A program made the position numbers and the translations under genes. Positions 1 to 8,640 of a DNA stretch of 64,000 nucleotides are shown here, in pieces. The notes under the pieces are model-generated. The model did no database searches. It was not told the DNA's origin and saw only the letters and a list, made by a program, of their open reading frames with translations. The DNA comes from Streptomyces sp. 840.1 (GTDB taxonomy: Bacteria; Actinomycetota; Actinomycetes; Streptomycetales; Streptomycetaceae): the NCBI RefSeq assembly GCF_003751445.1, contig NZ_RJUU01000001.1, forward strand, positions 3,539,001 through 3,603,000, written 5' to 3'. The stretch's first letter is position 1; every line of letters begins with the position of its first letter.

Positions 1-1662
1 GTCCATTACGGCCTTGACGACGAGGCGGGCGCGCGCGTCGTTTCCCGTGAAGAGATTGCTGAGCGCGCCAACGTCGTACGCGCCCCGTTTCCAAGTGACC
101 GCGCTCATATCGGTGTTGTCTGTGATGCCGAAGTAGTGGAACGGGCTCAGGAGCTCGTTCTCAAGTGCCTCCCAGAGCCGCATCTCTGCTGCGATTCGGC
201 CGTCAAAGAACTCATCCTGAACATTCAGCCCGTCCATCCGCTCGGGGGTGGCAGTGAGACCGAGTAGTTCTTGCGGGGTGAAGTGGTCCACGATGCGTCG
301 ATAGGTCGGGGACGTGCCGTGATGGAACTCATCGATCACGATGACGTCGAAGTGGTCCGGGGCGAGGCGCTCCAGAGCACGCGCGTTGAGCGACTGGACG
401 CTCGCGAAGACATGGTTCCAAGCGGCTGGTACTTCGCCGCTGTAGAAGAGCTCACCGAAGTTCGCATCGACCAGTACGTTCTGGTAGACGCGAAGTGACT
501 GTTCCAGGATCTCCTTGCGATGAGCCACGAAGAGCAGCCGGGGGTCCCGCCCGAGTTTCTGCCGCAAGTGCTTGTAGTCCAGGGCAGCCATCACCGTCTT
601 GCCCGTTCCGGTGGCCGCGACGAGCAGATTGCGATTCCGCCCGTGGACAGTGCGCTCGACTTCGAGACGTTCCAGCATGTCGCGCTGGTGGGGGTATGGG
701 CGGACGTCCAAGCCAGAGAGGGTGATGATGTTGCGCCCCTGCGGACCGGAGGACCCACTGGCGTGGGAGAGGGCTTCATCCAGTCGCTGTGCGTCATTGT
801 CGGGGTCGTACGTCTCGAAGGAGCGCTCGCTCCAGTAGGCGTCGAAAGTTGCCTCGAACTTGCGAAGGACCGACGGGGTCGCGACCGACGACAGGCGTAC
901 GTTCCACTCGAGGCCGTCGAGGAGCGCAGCCTTCGACAGGTTGGAGCTGCCGACGTACGCGGTGTCGAAGCCGCTCTCGCGGCGAAAGAGCCATGCCTTG
1001 GCGTGCAGGCGCGTCGAGCGGAGCTCGTAGTTGACCTTTACTTCAGCGCCAAACTCACGAACCAGCCGGTCGAGCGCGCGACGCTCTGTGGCACCGATAT
1101 ATGTCGTCGTCAGAACTCTGATAGGGACGCCGCGGTCCCGAGCGGACATCAACGACTGTTCCAGTACGCGCAGACCGTGCCACTTCACGAAGGCGCACAG
1201 CAGGTCCACACGGTCCGCCGTCGCCAGTTCGGCCCGTAGCTCGAAACCCAAGCTTGGATCTTCGGGTGAGTTGGTGATGAGCGCGGTCTCAGAGAGCGGA
1301 GTGGCGGGACGGATGGCGTAGACGCCAGGAGCTTCCTGTTCCGCGACTGCGAGAAGCTGTCGAGGCCCTTCGACGACCAGGTCGACCCACTCGGAGGCGC
1401 CTTCCAGCGTGTTGAGCGACTCCAGGATGTGGTTGGCGGTGAGTACCTGCTCCGCCGGTGTGAGCCCCTGAAGCACTCGGCGCACTGTGCTCGCGATGTG
1501 GCGGGAGAGGACGTGAGACGTGGACTCGCCCCCTACCACTTCGTCGATGGCGTGCCAGCCCGCGGCATCGAGCTGTTTCATACGCTCTTCGAGACGTCGG
1601 GTGATCAACGTTTCGTACAGCCCGGCAACTGGTGCCGCTTCCCGCGCAGCTTGGCTGGACAT
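1..1662 (-). CDS. PLD-domain DEAD/DEAH-box helicase, 3' part missing
   Basis: An uninterrupted minus-strand frame of 554 codons starts at an ATG at 1662 with a GAGGGGGG Shine-Dalgarno and runs off the left edge. The first half holds a phospholipase-D-like segment: an HxK box (LHAKAWLF) followed by GSSNLS, as in HKD nucleases. The second half is a superfamily 2 helicase core: Walker A ATGTGKT, DEAH-like box DEFHH and motif III TATPER. This order is that of the large actinobacterial DUF3427-type helicases (about 1,000 residues), so roughly the last half, including the second RecA lobe, would lie outside. Members are predicted DNA-acting enzymes with restriction-like architecture; no function is proven. 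Codon use is less GC-extreme than in the neighbours (AAC/AAT, CAA, TTG appear), which hints at horizontal origin. Confidence 0.85.
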   Translation of the reverse strand, partial: MSSQAAREAAPVAGLYETLITRRLEERMKQLDAAGWHAIDEVVGGESTSHVLSRHIASTVRRVLQGLTPAEQVLTANHILESLNTLEGASEWVDLVVEGPRQLLAVAEQEAPGVYAIRPATPLSETALITNSPEDPSLGFELRAELATADRVDLLCAFVKWHGLRVLEQSLMSARDRGVPIRVLTTTYIGATERRALDRLVREFGAEVKVNYELRSTRLHAKAWLFRRESGFDTAYVGSSNLSKAALLDGLEWNVRLSSVATPSVLRKFEATFDAYWSERSFETYDPDNDAQRLDEALSHASGSSGPQGRNIITLSGLDVRPYPHQRDMLERLEVERTVHGRNRNLLVAATGTGKTVMAALDYKHLRQKLGRDPRLLFVAHRKEILEQSLRVYQNVLVDANFGELFYSGEVPAAWNHVFASVQSLNARALERLAPDHFDVIVIDEFHHGTSPTYRRIVDHFTPQELLGLTATPERMDGLNVQDEFFDGRIAAEMRLWEALENELLSPFHYFGITDNTDMSAVTWKRGAYDVGALSNLFTGNDARARLVVKAVMD

Positions 1663-1688
1663 GACCGAGCCCCCCTCATCGCCATACC

Positions 1689-1717
1689 TATCTACGCAGT
1701 TGTATCAAGGAGGTCAA
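1689..1717 (-). promoter_or_regulatory. Vegetative-type promoter of the PLD-helicase gene
   Basis: On the minus strand a -35 box TTGACC (1712-1717) is separated by 17 bases from a -10 box TAGATA (1689-1694), which puts the start of transcription about 20 bases before the ATG at 1662. The -35 lies within a direct repeat (AAGGAGGTC, then AAAGGAGGTC on the plus strand, 1707-1725). Confidence 0.45.
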
Positions 1718-1808
1718 AGGAGGTCTGACAAATCCTGATCATGCTGCCCAGGCCAGACTTCCTGCCCGCTGAACAACTCCGACTCTCCGGCAGGACGTGG
1801 CGCCGTGA

Positions 1809-2681
1809 CTACCGGCCAGGCGCGGGCAGGCCCGTGTCGGCCCGGTTCACGGCGACCGCCTTGAAGAACGTGTAGTGGAAGGTCCCCTCGGCCAGGGCCG
1901 TGCGGTGCAGGTCCGTGATTCCCCGGTCCCAGTCGGCCTCGGTCATGAGCCCGGCGGCCAGTGCCTCGTCGCGGACGGCTTCGACCATGGCGATGAACGT
2001 GTTGCGGGTGAAGCCGTCGACCAGCGTCGGGCGGGACCGGTCGGCGTACACCGTGCGGGGGCGGACCGCGATGTCGTCGTATCCGGCCCTGGCCAGCAGT
2101 GGGTGCAACTGGCGGCCGATCAGGGCGTTTCCGCCGGCGGCCGACTGCAGTCGGACCTGGCAGTCGATCACGGCGCGGGCGTGGGCGCTGGCGGGGTGGA
2201 ACAGGGCCGAGCCGTGGTCCCCTTCGACCACGGTGATGGTCCCGCCGGGGCGGAGTAAGCGCCGCAGTACGGCCAGCGCCCGCCGGGGGTCCGGGAGGTG
2301 CTCCAGGAGGAAGCAGACGAAGACGTGGTCGAACTCCGCCGGGGAGAAGGGGAGATCGAACAGATCGGCGTGGCACCACTCCACGTCCGCCTCCGGTGCG
2401 TGGGCCGCGATCCGGGCGCGGGCCTGCGCAAGGGAGTCCGCGCTGTGGTCGACGGCGGTGATCCGGGCCCCCGGGCCGGACCGGGCGAGGTGGACGGTCT
2501 GGGCGCCGACCCCGCAGCCCATCTCCAGGACCCGGCTGCCGGCCGGATAGGCGGTTCCCGTGTGCAGCAGTGCCGCCAGGGTGTCCGCCTGGTCGCCGAG
2601 CCGGGCCGTCTCGCGTTCGGAGTAGCCGTGTACGTAGTCGGCCGTCGCGACGGCGGAAGGAGATGACATCGCTCTGTTCAT
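1809..2681 (-). CDS. Class I SAM-dependent methyltransferase
   Basis: This 290-residue cytoplasmic protein has the SAM-binding motif I VLEMGCGVG at residues 51-59, an acidic motif II ending in VDHS, and a post-I segment (HADLFDLPF) typical of UbiE/Methyltransf_11-25 type small-molecule methyltransferases. The C-terminal third is a variable substrate lid. The substrate cannot be read from sequence. The gene is divergent from the MocR regulator at 2711, with only 29 bp between the start codons, so it is the likely target of that regulator. An in-frame ATG four codons downstream (MSSPS) is an alternative start. Confidence 0.85.
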   Translation of the reverse strand: MNRAMSSPSAVATADYVHGYSERETARLGDQADTLAALLHTGTAYPAGSRVLEMGCGVGAQTVHLARSGPGARITAVDHSADSLAQARARIAAHAPEADVEWCHADLFDLPFSPAEFDHVFVCFLLEHLPDPRRALAVLRRLLRPGGTITVVEGDHGSALFHPASAHARAVIDCQVRLQSAAGGNALIGRQLHPLLARAGYDDIAVRPRTVYADRSRPTLVDGFTRNTFIAMVEAVRDEALAAGLMTEADWDRGITDLHRTALAEGTFHYTFFKAVAVNRADTGLPAPGR

Positions 2682-2704
2682 GCACCAAACCCTGCTGGGA
2701 TTAT

Positions 2705-2764
2705 GGTCCGATGAACAGGTCCAATCGAGACGCCGTCGACAGGTCCATAGTTGCCGGGTCCGAT
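2705..2764. promoter_or_regulatory. Candidate MocR operator: repeated GGTCCRAT boxes
   Basis: GGTCCGAT at 2705, GGTCCAAT at 2718, GGTCCAT at 2742 and GGTCCGAT at 2757 all lie in the same orientation across the divergent start region and first codons of the MocR gene. MocR/GabR regulators are known to bind direct repeats in the shared promoter; assignment here is inference. Confidence 0.35.
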
Positions 2765-4210
2765 TTCCTGCAGCTGAACATCCTCGACGCGCCGGCCGGC
2801 GGCCGGTCCGCCTGGCTGGCCCAGCAGCTCAGGCTCGCGATCCAGGACCGCAGGCTGCCGGTCGGGAGCAAGCTGCCGGCCACCCGCGTGCTGGCCGGCG
2901 AGCTGCGGGTGTCGCGCGGTGTGGTCACGGAGGCGTACCAGCGGCTGATCGAGGACGGGCACGCGGCGGGACACGGGCGCAACGGAACGATCATCGTCGC
3001 CGCGCCCACCGCTCCCACCGCGCCCGCCCAGGCGCCCTCGGCCGCACCGGCCGCTGCTCCTTCGCCCGGCGGGCTGTTCGCCGCACTGCCCGGCCCGGAC
3101 ATCTTCGACCGGATGCGGGCGACGCCCGCCCGGATCGACCTGTCGCCCGGCACCCCGGACCTCGCCGCGTTTCCGCGAGCGGCCTGGATGCGCGCCGAGC
3201 GTGCCGCACTGGCGAGCCTCTCCACGTCCGGCCTCGGCTACGGAGACCCGCGCGGAACCCCCGCGCTGCGGCACGCCATCGCCAACTGGCTCGCCCGCTA
3301 CCGCGCGATCAGGGCGGACCCCGACGGCATCCTCATCGTCGCCGGCACCGCACAGACCCTGAGCCTGCTCGGACGGGTGCTGCGCGACGACGGGATCCCG
3401 GCGGTCGCCGTGGAGGACCCGGGGTCGCTCGGGGCGCGGCAGCACCTGCGCCACCAGGGGCTGGACACCCCGCCGGTGCCGGTGGACGCGCAGGGCGCGC
3501 GCATCGACGTACTGCGTGACCTGGCCGCCCGAGCGGTCCTGCTGACCCCCGCGCACCAGTTCCCGACCGGTGTGGTGCTCAGCGGGGCACGGCGCCGGGA
3601 GCTGATGTCCTGGGCGTCGGAGAGCGACGGACTGATCATCGAGGACGACTACGACGCCGAGCACCGCTACGACCGGCCTCCGGTCCCCGCCCTGCGCTCC
3701 GTACTCCCTCACCACGTCTGCTACGCCGGAAGCGTTTCCAAGCTCCTCGCCCCCGCCCTGCGGATCGGCTGGGTCCTGGCGCCGCCGAAGTACCGCGACG
3801 CCCTCGTCGACGCCAAGCGGTTCGCCGACCTGGGCAACGCCGCACTGCCGCAGCAGGTGCTGGCCCGGCTCATGGAGTCGGGGCAGATGGAACGCCAGTT
3901 GCGGCTGCTGCGCACCCGGCACTGCCGCCGCCGGGACGCCATGGTCGACGCGATCAGGACCCATCTCCCGGAGGCGGTCGTGCACGGGGCCGCAGCGGGC
4001 CTGCACCTGATGATCACCTTCGACGCCGAGTTCGACGACACCGGGCTCGCCGCCGCCGCCCTCGCGCGCGGCGTCAAGGTCCACCCGCTCTCATGGCACA
4101 GCCAGGACGCACGACGGCCCGGGGTGGTCCTCGGCTACGCGGCGAGCACGCCCGCCGCCATCAGCGAGGGCGTGGCGGTGCTCGGAGAGGTCCTGCGGCG
4201 CCTGTCCTGA
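2711..4210 (+). CDS. MocR/GabR-family PLP-dependent transcriptional regulator
   Basis: The 499-residue product joins an N-terminal GntR-type winged helix (about residues 25-95, with SRGVVTEAYQRLIEDG as the recognition region) through an Ala/Pro linker (about 97-120) to a fold-type I aminotransferase domain. The PLP pocket is visible: IIEDDYDAEHRYD (Asp that holds the pyridine nitrogen, and the conserved Tyr) and Lys344 in YAGSVSKLLAP, which would form the Schiff base. The ATG at 2711 is preferred because an upstream extension would run into the divergent gene. MocR proteins sense PLP or amino-group ligands and usually regulate the divergently transcribed neighbour, here a methyltransferase; no pdxST genes are nearby, so PLP biosynthesis control is not supported. 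Confidence 0.88.
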   Translation: MNRSNRDAVDRSIVAGSDFLQLNILDAPAGGRSAWLAQQLRLAIQDRRLPVGSKLPATRVLAGELRVSRGVVTEAYQRLIEDGHAAGHGRNGTIIVAAPTAPTAPAQAPSAAPAAAPSPGGLFAALPGPDIFDRMRATPARIDLSPGTPDLAAFPRAAWMRAERAALASLSTSGLGYGDPRGTPALRHAIANWLARYRAIRADPDGILIVAGTAQTLSLLGRVLRDDGIPAVAVEDPGSLGARQHLRHQGLDTPPVPVDAQGARIDVLRDLAARAVLLTPAHQFPTGVVLSGARRRELMSWASESDGLIIEDDYDAEHRYDRPPVPALRSVLPHHVCYAGSVSKLLAPALRIGWVLAPPKYRDALVDAKRFADLGNAALPQQVLARLMESGQMERQLRLLRTRHCRRRDAMVDAIRTHLPEAVVHGAAAGLHLMITFDAEFDDTGLAAAALARGVKVHPLSWHSQDARRPGVVLGYAASTPAAISEGVAVLGEVLRRLS

Positions 4211-4236
4211 ACGGGCCGGTGCGCCGTTCCGTTGCG

Positions 4237-4752
4237 CTACCGGGCGCCGGCGTCAGTGGTCCGCTCGCCGGACAGCCGCCGTACGTACGCCAGCCCCCGC
4301 CGCCCGTTCAGCAGCACCTCCTCGCCCGTACGGACGAAGCCGGTCCTGGTCAGGACTGAGCGGGAGGCGGTGTTGGTGACGGTGGCCGCCGCCCGCAGCG
4401 TGGTCAGGGCGTACGTGGCGGTGCACAGGGCGAAGAGGTCGTGGACCGCCGCCGTGGCCAGGCCTCGGCCCGTGGCCTTCTCGGCCAGGCGGAAGCCCAG
4501 ATCGGCCGAGCCGTCCGCCGCGTCGACCAGGTTGAAGCGGCCCAGGATCTCGCCGTCGCCCGCCACCAGGAGGTGGAAGTGGCAGACGCCGGCCGCCTGC
4601 TCGGTGAGCAGGGCCTCGTGGCGGGCGGCGAAGCGGGCGAAGTAGTCGTCGCCCCGGTCGGGTATCGAGGCGGCGAAGAAGGCGCGGTTCTCCTGCTCGA
4701 ACGCGAGGAGGGCCGGGGCATGGTCGGCGCGCAGCCGTTGGAGTTCGGGCAT
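4237..4752 (-). CDS. GNAT-family N-acetyltransferase
   Basis: The protein has 171 residues, the size of RimJ/RimL-type GNAT enzymes that acetylate protein N-termini or small amines with acetyl-CoA. The strand order fits: GEILGRFNLVD, LGFRLAEKATGRGLAT (the acetyl-CoA pyrophosphate loop, Q/RxxGxG/A type) and TNTASRSVLTRTGF, the C-terminal helix found in RimJ-like members. The frame is open far upstream, but ATG 4752 begins the homologous part (MPELQRLRADHAPALLAFE). It ends 26 bp from the MocR gene in convergent orientation. Confidence 0.82.
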   Translation of the reverse strand: MPELQRLRADHAPALLAFEQENRAFFAASIPDRGDDYFARFAARHEALLTEQAAGVCHFHLLVAGDGEILGRFNLVDAADGSADLGFRLAEKATGRGLATAAVHDLFALCTATYALTTLRAAATVTNTASRSVLTRTGFVRTGEEVLLNGRRGLAYVRRLSGERTTDAGAR

Positions 4753-4780
4753 GGCGGGACCGTACCGGGGCCGGCGCCGC

Positions 4781-4834
4781 CCCGGCATCCGGTATTCCGC
4801 AACGCCGGGCACCCCCCGGCATCCGGTATTCCGC
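4781..4834. repeat. Two 20-bp direct repeats, period 34
   Basis: CCCGGCATCCGGTATTCCGC occurs at 4781-4800 and again at 4815-4834 with no mismatch, filling the gap between the GNAT start and the stop codon of the SEC-C gene. It could be a regulator site for the GNAT gene or a small duplication. Confidence 0.6.
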
Positions 4835-4835
4835 G

Positions 4836-5840
4836 CTACAGGGCGCCCCCGTGGCAGTCCCGGTACGGGCGGCCCGTGCCGCACCAGCAGGCAGCGCTCC
4901 GCGCCGGCGGCCAGGGGACGGCGCGGCCCCGGGCGGCGAGGGTGGTGGCGTACTGGGGGAGCAGGTCCGGGTCGGCCGGGGAGGCGGCCTCGGAGGCGGC
5001 GAACGCCTCGTACGACGGGACCGTGCCCGTCACGATGCCGAGGTTCGGGGTGCCCGTCGCATGGAGGTCGCGCAGGGCCGCCTCCAGGCGGGCCAGGTGG
5101 TCCGGGTGGGAGGCGTACTCGCTGCCCAGGCCCGGGTACGCGGTGAGGAGCTCGTCCAGTTCGGCCTGCGGCCAGTGCAGCACCGCCACCGGGAAGGGGC
5201 GGGAGAGCGCGGTGCGGTAGGTGCCGAGTTCGGCGCGAAGGCGGGTGATCTCGGCGCGCAGCTCGCCCGGGTCCGAGGAGCCCAGGGCCCACAGCCGCTT
5301 CGGGTCGTGGAGCTCGTCCAGCGGGACGGCCGCCGTGTGCAGGGTGTCGGCCAGCTCGTCCCAGGCGTCGTGCCGCACCCCCATCAGCCGGCGGACCCGG
5401 TGGCGGCCGGTCAGCAACGACTGCGTGGCGTACGGGACTTCCTCGCCCGGCGCGATGAGCAGGGTGAGGGCCGTGGAGAAGAAGTCGTGGGCCGCCTCCA
5501 GCTCGTCGTGGGCCTCCAGGGTCTCCGCCGCGATCTCCCAGGGGGCCGCCTCCAGCGGGCCCGCCGTGCGGATGCCGTCGATGATCGCGCGGGCCTCGGC
5601 CTCGTGGCCGTACTCCCACAGGTTGGCGGCGTTGAGCGCCTTGACCAGGTGCGGGTGCTCGGTTCCGGGTGCGCTGAGCAGTTCGTCGTAGAGCGTCGTG
5701 GCGCGGGCGCGCTCACCGGCCAGCTCCAGATGGGCTGCGGCCTGGAGGAGCAGCGGCTCGTGGTCCTCGGGATACCGCGCCGCGGTGCGCAGCAGGCGCT
5801 CGGCTTCGGTGATGTGGTCGGCAGGCGTGTCGGGGCGCAT
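4836..5840 (-). CDS. Tetratricopeptide-like protein with C-terminal SEC-C zinc motif
   Basis: The 334-residue product is mostly helical, with TPR-like helix pairs in residues 1-130 (LLLQAAAHLELAGERARATTLYDELL is one). It ends in a SEC-C motif, CWCGTGRPYRDCHG, whose C-x-C-x8-C-H ligands bind zinc as in the tail of SecA. SEC-C proteins of this size have no settled function. ATG 5840 is chosen because the open frame upstream has no coding character. It is divergent from the sortase gene. No membrane segments or signal peptide are seen. Confidence 0.78.
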   Translation of the reverse strand: MRPDTPADHITEAERLLRTAARYPEDHEPLLLQAAAHLELAGERARATTLYDELLSAPGTEHPHLVKALNAANLWEYGHEAEARAIIDGIRTAGPLEAAPWEIAAETLEAHDELEAAHDFFSTALTLLIAPGEEVPYATQSLLTGRHRVRRLMGVRHDAWDELADTLHTAAVPLDELHDPKRLWALGSSDPGELRAEITRLRAELGTYRTALSRPFPVAVLHWPQAELDELLTAYPGLGSEYASHPDHLARLEAALRDLHATGTPNLGIVTGTVPSYEAFAASEAASPADPDLLPQYATTLAARGRAVPWPPARSAACWCGTGRPYRDCHGGAL

Positions 5841-5927
5841 GAACCACACCGTACTGCGGTAGGGCCGCGAGGCGGAGAGTTGTTCGGGCTCTGGAGAGTT
5901 ACGGGGCTTGGCCCTATCGTGCGGGCC

Positions 5928-6725
5928 GTGGCCAAGCGGATACCTGTGGTGGTGCAGCGGAACTCGCGGGGGCGGCGGGCCGCTGTGCGCGGGCTGTGGA
6001 CGAGCGCCGAAGTGGTGGTCACCCTCGGCGTCGTCCTGCTGCTGCTCGTCGCCCATCAGCTGTGGTGGACCAACCGGCAGGCCCGCGCGGGCGCCGCGCA
6101 CACCGTGCAGGCCCTCCAGCGGGACTGGTCGGACCCGGCGCCCGCCCCGTCGGGCACGCCGGACAGCCCCGCCGTGTCTGCGGGGGACACGGGGGGCGCG
6201 GGGGACACCGGGAACACCGGGGACGGGAAGGACGGGCCGGGCGGCGCCGCCCCCGCCACCGACGCGCCCCGCCGGTCCCAGGCCTACGCCGTCATCCGGA
6301 TTCCTCGCATCGGCCTCACCGCGCCCGTCGCCCAGGGCATCAGCCGGAGCGGCGTCCTGGACAAGGGGTACGTCGGCCACTACCCCGGCACCGCGCAGCC
6401 CGGCGGCGCCGGGAACTTCGCGCTCGCCGCCCACCGCAACACCCACGGCGAACCGTTCCGCTACATCAACCGGCTGCGCCGCGGCGACCGCGTCACCGTC
6501 GAGACCCGGGACACCGTCTACACGTACACCGTCGACAAGACGCTCCCGCAGACCGGTGCGGGGGACGGCGGGGTGGTGGCCGCCGTCCCGCGCAGCAACG
6601 TGAAGCCGTACGTCGGGTACCGGGCCGCCGGGTCCTACGTGACGTTGACGACGTGCACGCCCGAGTTCACCTCCCGCTACCGGCTGGTGGTGTGGGGGAA
6701 GCTGACGGATGTGCGGGGGAGGTAG
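5928..6725 (+). CDS. Class E sortase
   Basis: A 265-residue transpeptidase that anchors LAxTG-type proteins to peptidoglycan. One membrane segment near residues 26-40 (VVVTLGVVLLLLVAHQLWW) is followed by a Gly/Asp/Pro-rich spacer to about residue 120 and the sortase barrel. Catalytic residues are His169 (LAAHRNTHG), Cys243 (LTTCTPEF) and the Arg a few residues later (SRYR). The order IPRIGL...HYPGTAQPG...LTTCTP is that of Streptomyces class E enzymes. The start is either GTG 5928 or GTG 5919; there is no clear Shine-Dalgarno. A substrate with an LARTG signal is encoded at 14138 in this window. Confidence 0.88.
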   Translation: MAKRIPVVVQRNSRGRRAAVRGLWTSAEVVVTLGVVLLLLVAHQLWWTNRQARAGAAHTVQALQRDWSDPAPAPSGTPDSPAVSAGDTGGAGDTGNTGDGKDGPGGAAPATDAPRRSQAYAVIRIPRIGLTAPVAQGISRSGVLDKGYVGHYPGTAQPGGAGNFALAAHRNTHGEPFRYINRLRRGDRVTVETRDTVYTYTVDKTLPQTGAGDGGVVAAVPRSNVKPYVGYRAAGSYVTLTTCTPEFTSRYRLVVWGKLTDVRGR

Positions 6726-6798
6726 AGGGAGAGGGGATACCGGGAGGGCCGCCGGGGCGATGGTGTCCGGGGCGGGCCGTGTCACTAGGGTCGCTGAC

Positions 6799-6987
6799 GT
6801 GCTCAGACGACGTCCGCAGTTGCTGTGGTTGCTGGTTCCCTACGTGCTCTACCTGGGGGCGCTGCCGTTCGTGAACCGGGTCCGTCCCGTCGTTCTCGGA
6901 CTGCCGTTCCTCTTCTTCTGGCTGCTCGGGGCGACCGTCCTGACCCCTGTCGCCGTCTGGCTGACCCGGCGGGGGGACCGCCGGTGA
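6799..6987 (+). CDS. DUF3311 small membrane protein, symporter partner
   Basis: This 62-residue protein has two hydrophobic helices (LLWLLVPYVLYLGALPF and VVLGLPFLFFWLLGATVL) and an Arg-rich tail, the pattern of DUF3311 proteins that precede sodium:solute symporters. GTG 6799 has an AGGG site 8 bases upstream; longer ATG starts exist but only add low-complexity Gly/Arg. Its TGA overlaps the GTG of the symporter (GTGA), so the two are translationally coupled and probably form one transporter. Confidence 0.72.
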   Translation: MLRRRPQLLWLLVPYVLYLGALPFVNRVRPVVLGLPFLFFWLLGATVLTPVAVWLTRRGDRR

Positions 6988-8498
6988 ACGCCGCCGTCGC
7001 GACCTCCGTCTTCGGGGTCTTCATGGTTGCCACGGTGGCCCTCGGACTGTTCGCCGTGCGGGGGCGGCGCGGCCGGGGCGAGGGCGGCGGGCTCGCCGAA
7101 TGGTCGGTGGGCGGGCGCAGCCTCGGCACCGTCTTCATCTGGGTCCTGATGGCCGGCGAGGGCTACACCAGCTTCAGCTACCTCGGCGCCGCGGGCTGGG
7201 GCTACAACTACGGGGCGCCGGTCCTGTACGTGGTGGCGTACATGTCCTGCGGGTACGCCGTCGGCTACGTCGTCGGGCCGATGCTCTGGGCCTACGCGCG
7301 CAAGCACGGCCTCGTCGGGATCACCGACATGGTGGCGCACCGCTTCGGCCGGCCCTGGCTCGGCGCGCTCGTCGCCGTCCTCGCGACCGTCTTCCTGCTC
7401 CCCTACATCCAGCTCCAGATCACCGGCATGGGCGTCGTCGTCTCGACCATCTCCTACGGTGCCATCAGCCTGAACTGGGCCTACTTCATCGCCTTCGCCG
7501 TCACCACCGGCTTCGTCGTCGTCAGCGGGCTGCGCGGCAGCGCGTGGGTGTCGGTGCTGAAGGACGTCATGGTGATCGCCACGCTCGGCTTCCTCGCCGT
7601 CTACGTACCGATGCACTACTTCGACGGCTACGGGCCCTTCCTCGACCGCCTCGTCACCGAGAAGAGCGAGTGGCTGACCTTCCCCGGGCACGGCGACAGC
7701 GGCCTCGGGCAGGCCTGGTTCATCACCACCTCCTTCCTCAACTCCCTCACCGTCGTGATCTTCCCGACGACCGTCGCCGGCTACCTCGGCGCGAGGAACG
7801 CCGACGTGCTGCGCCGCAACGCGATGTGGCTGCCCGCCTACAACGTCCTGCTGTTCGTCCCGATGCTGCTCGGCATGGCGGCCCTGTTCGTCGTCCCGGG
7901 CCTGGTCGGGGCCGAGTCGAACCTGGCCCTCTTCAAACTGGTCGTGGACTCGCTGCCGGCCTGGTCGGTCGGCGTCATCGGCGTCGCCGCCGCACTCTCC
8001 TCGATCGTGCCGATGGCCGTCTTCATGCTGGTCATCGGCACGATGTGGGGACGCAGCGTGCTCTCGCTCGTGCCGCGCTGGGAACAGCGGCAGAAGGGCG
8101 CGGCCCAGGTGGTCGTCGTCATCGCGGGCGGCCTGGCCCTGCTGCTCACGTACACGGCCCCGAACACCCTGGTCCGGCTCTCGCTGATCTCGTACGAGGG
8201 GATGGCGCAGCTGCTCCCCATGGTGCTGCTCGGGCTGATGTGGCGACGCCTCACCCTGCTCGGGGCGATGAGCGGGCTGGCCGTCGGGGTGGCGGTGGTG
8301 TGCGGGTTCGTCTTCACGGAGAACGATCCGGTGTGGGGCGTGAACGCCGGCATCGTCGCCCTCGGCGCGAACCTGGCCGTCGCGCTGGCCGTGACGTACG
8401 CGGGCCCGCGCGAGCGCGACGAACGGCCGGACGAGGACGTGCTGGCGCGCGACGAGATCGAGAGCGACGAGGCGGTGTCCCCGGCGGCGGTGGCGTGA
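6984..8498 (+). CDS. Sodium:solute symporter (SSS family)
   Basis: A 504-residue integral membrane protein with about 13 predicted helices. The N-terminal half has the family hallmarks: a first helix at residues 3-22, WSVGGRSLGTVFIWVLMAGEGYTSFSYLGAAGW (discontinuous helix lining the substrate site) and helices rich in Gly and Tyr up to residue 180. Members co-transport organic acids, proline, pantothenate or sugars with sodium; the pairing with DUF3311 resembles putative monocarboxylate or acetate-type carriers, but the substrate is unknown. The tail after residue 475 is charged and cytoplasmic. It overlaps the DUF3311 gene by four bases. Confidence 0.85.
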   Translation: MNAAVATSVFGVFMVATVALGLFAVRGRRGRGEGGGLAEWSVGGRSLGTVFIWVLMAGEGYTSFSYLGAAGWGYNYGAPVLYVVAYMSCGYAVGYVVGPMLWAYARKHGLVGITDMVAHRFGRPWLGALVAVLATVFLLPYIQLQITGMGVVVSTISYGAISLNWAYFIAFAVTTGFVVVSGLRGSAWVSVLKDVMVIATLGFLAVYVPMHYFDGYGPFLDRLVTEKSEWLTFPGHGDSGLGQAWFITTSFLNSLTVVIFPTTVAGYLGARNADVLRRNAMWLPAYNVLLFVPMLLGMAALFVVPGLVGAESNLALFKLVVDSLPAWSVGVIGVAAALSSIVPMAVFMLVIGTMWGRSVLSLVPRWEQRQKGAAQVVVVIAGGLALLLTYTAPNTLVRLSLISYEGMAQLLPMVLLGLMWRRLTLLGAMSGLAVGVAVVCGFVFTENDPVWGVNAGIVALGANLAVALAVTYAGPRERDERPDEDVLARDEIESDEAVSPAAVA

Positions 8499-8640
8499 GA
8501 CCGGGCGGCGGCGAGGGGAGCGGGTGCCCGGTGTCCCACGTATCGGGTATGGGGCCGGGCGACAGCGATCGTGTATAACGGTTAAAGGTTGAAGTGCCGC
8601 TTTACGATGCGGCCGCAGGAGCGCGAGAGGGGGAGGGCCC

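Noticed and set aside
4237..5619. 460-residue fusion of GNAT with upstream sequence
   Set aside because: The upstream part overlaps the SEC-C gene on the same strand and has no coding signature; ATG 4752 is sufficient.
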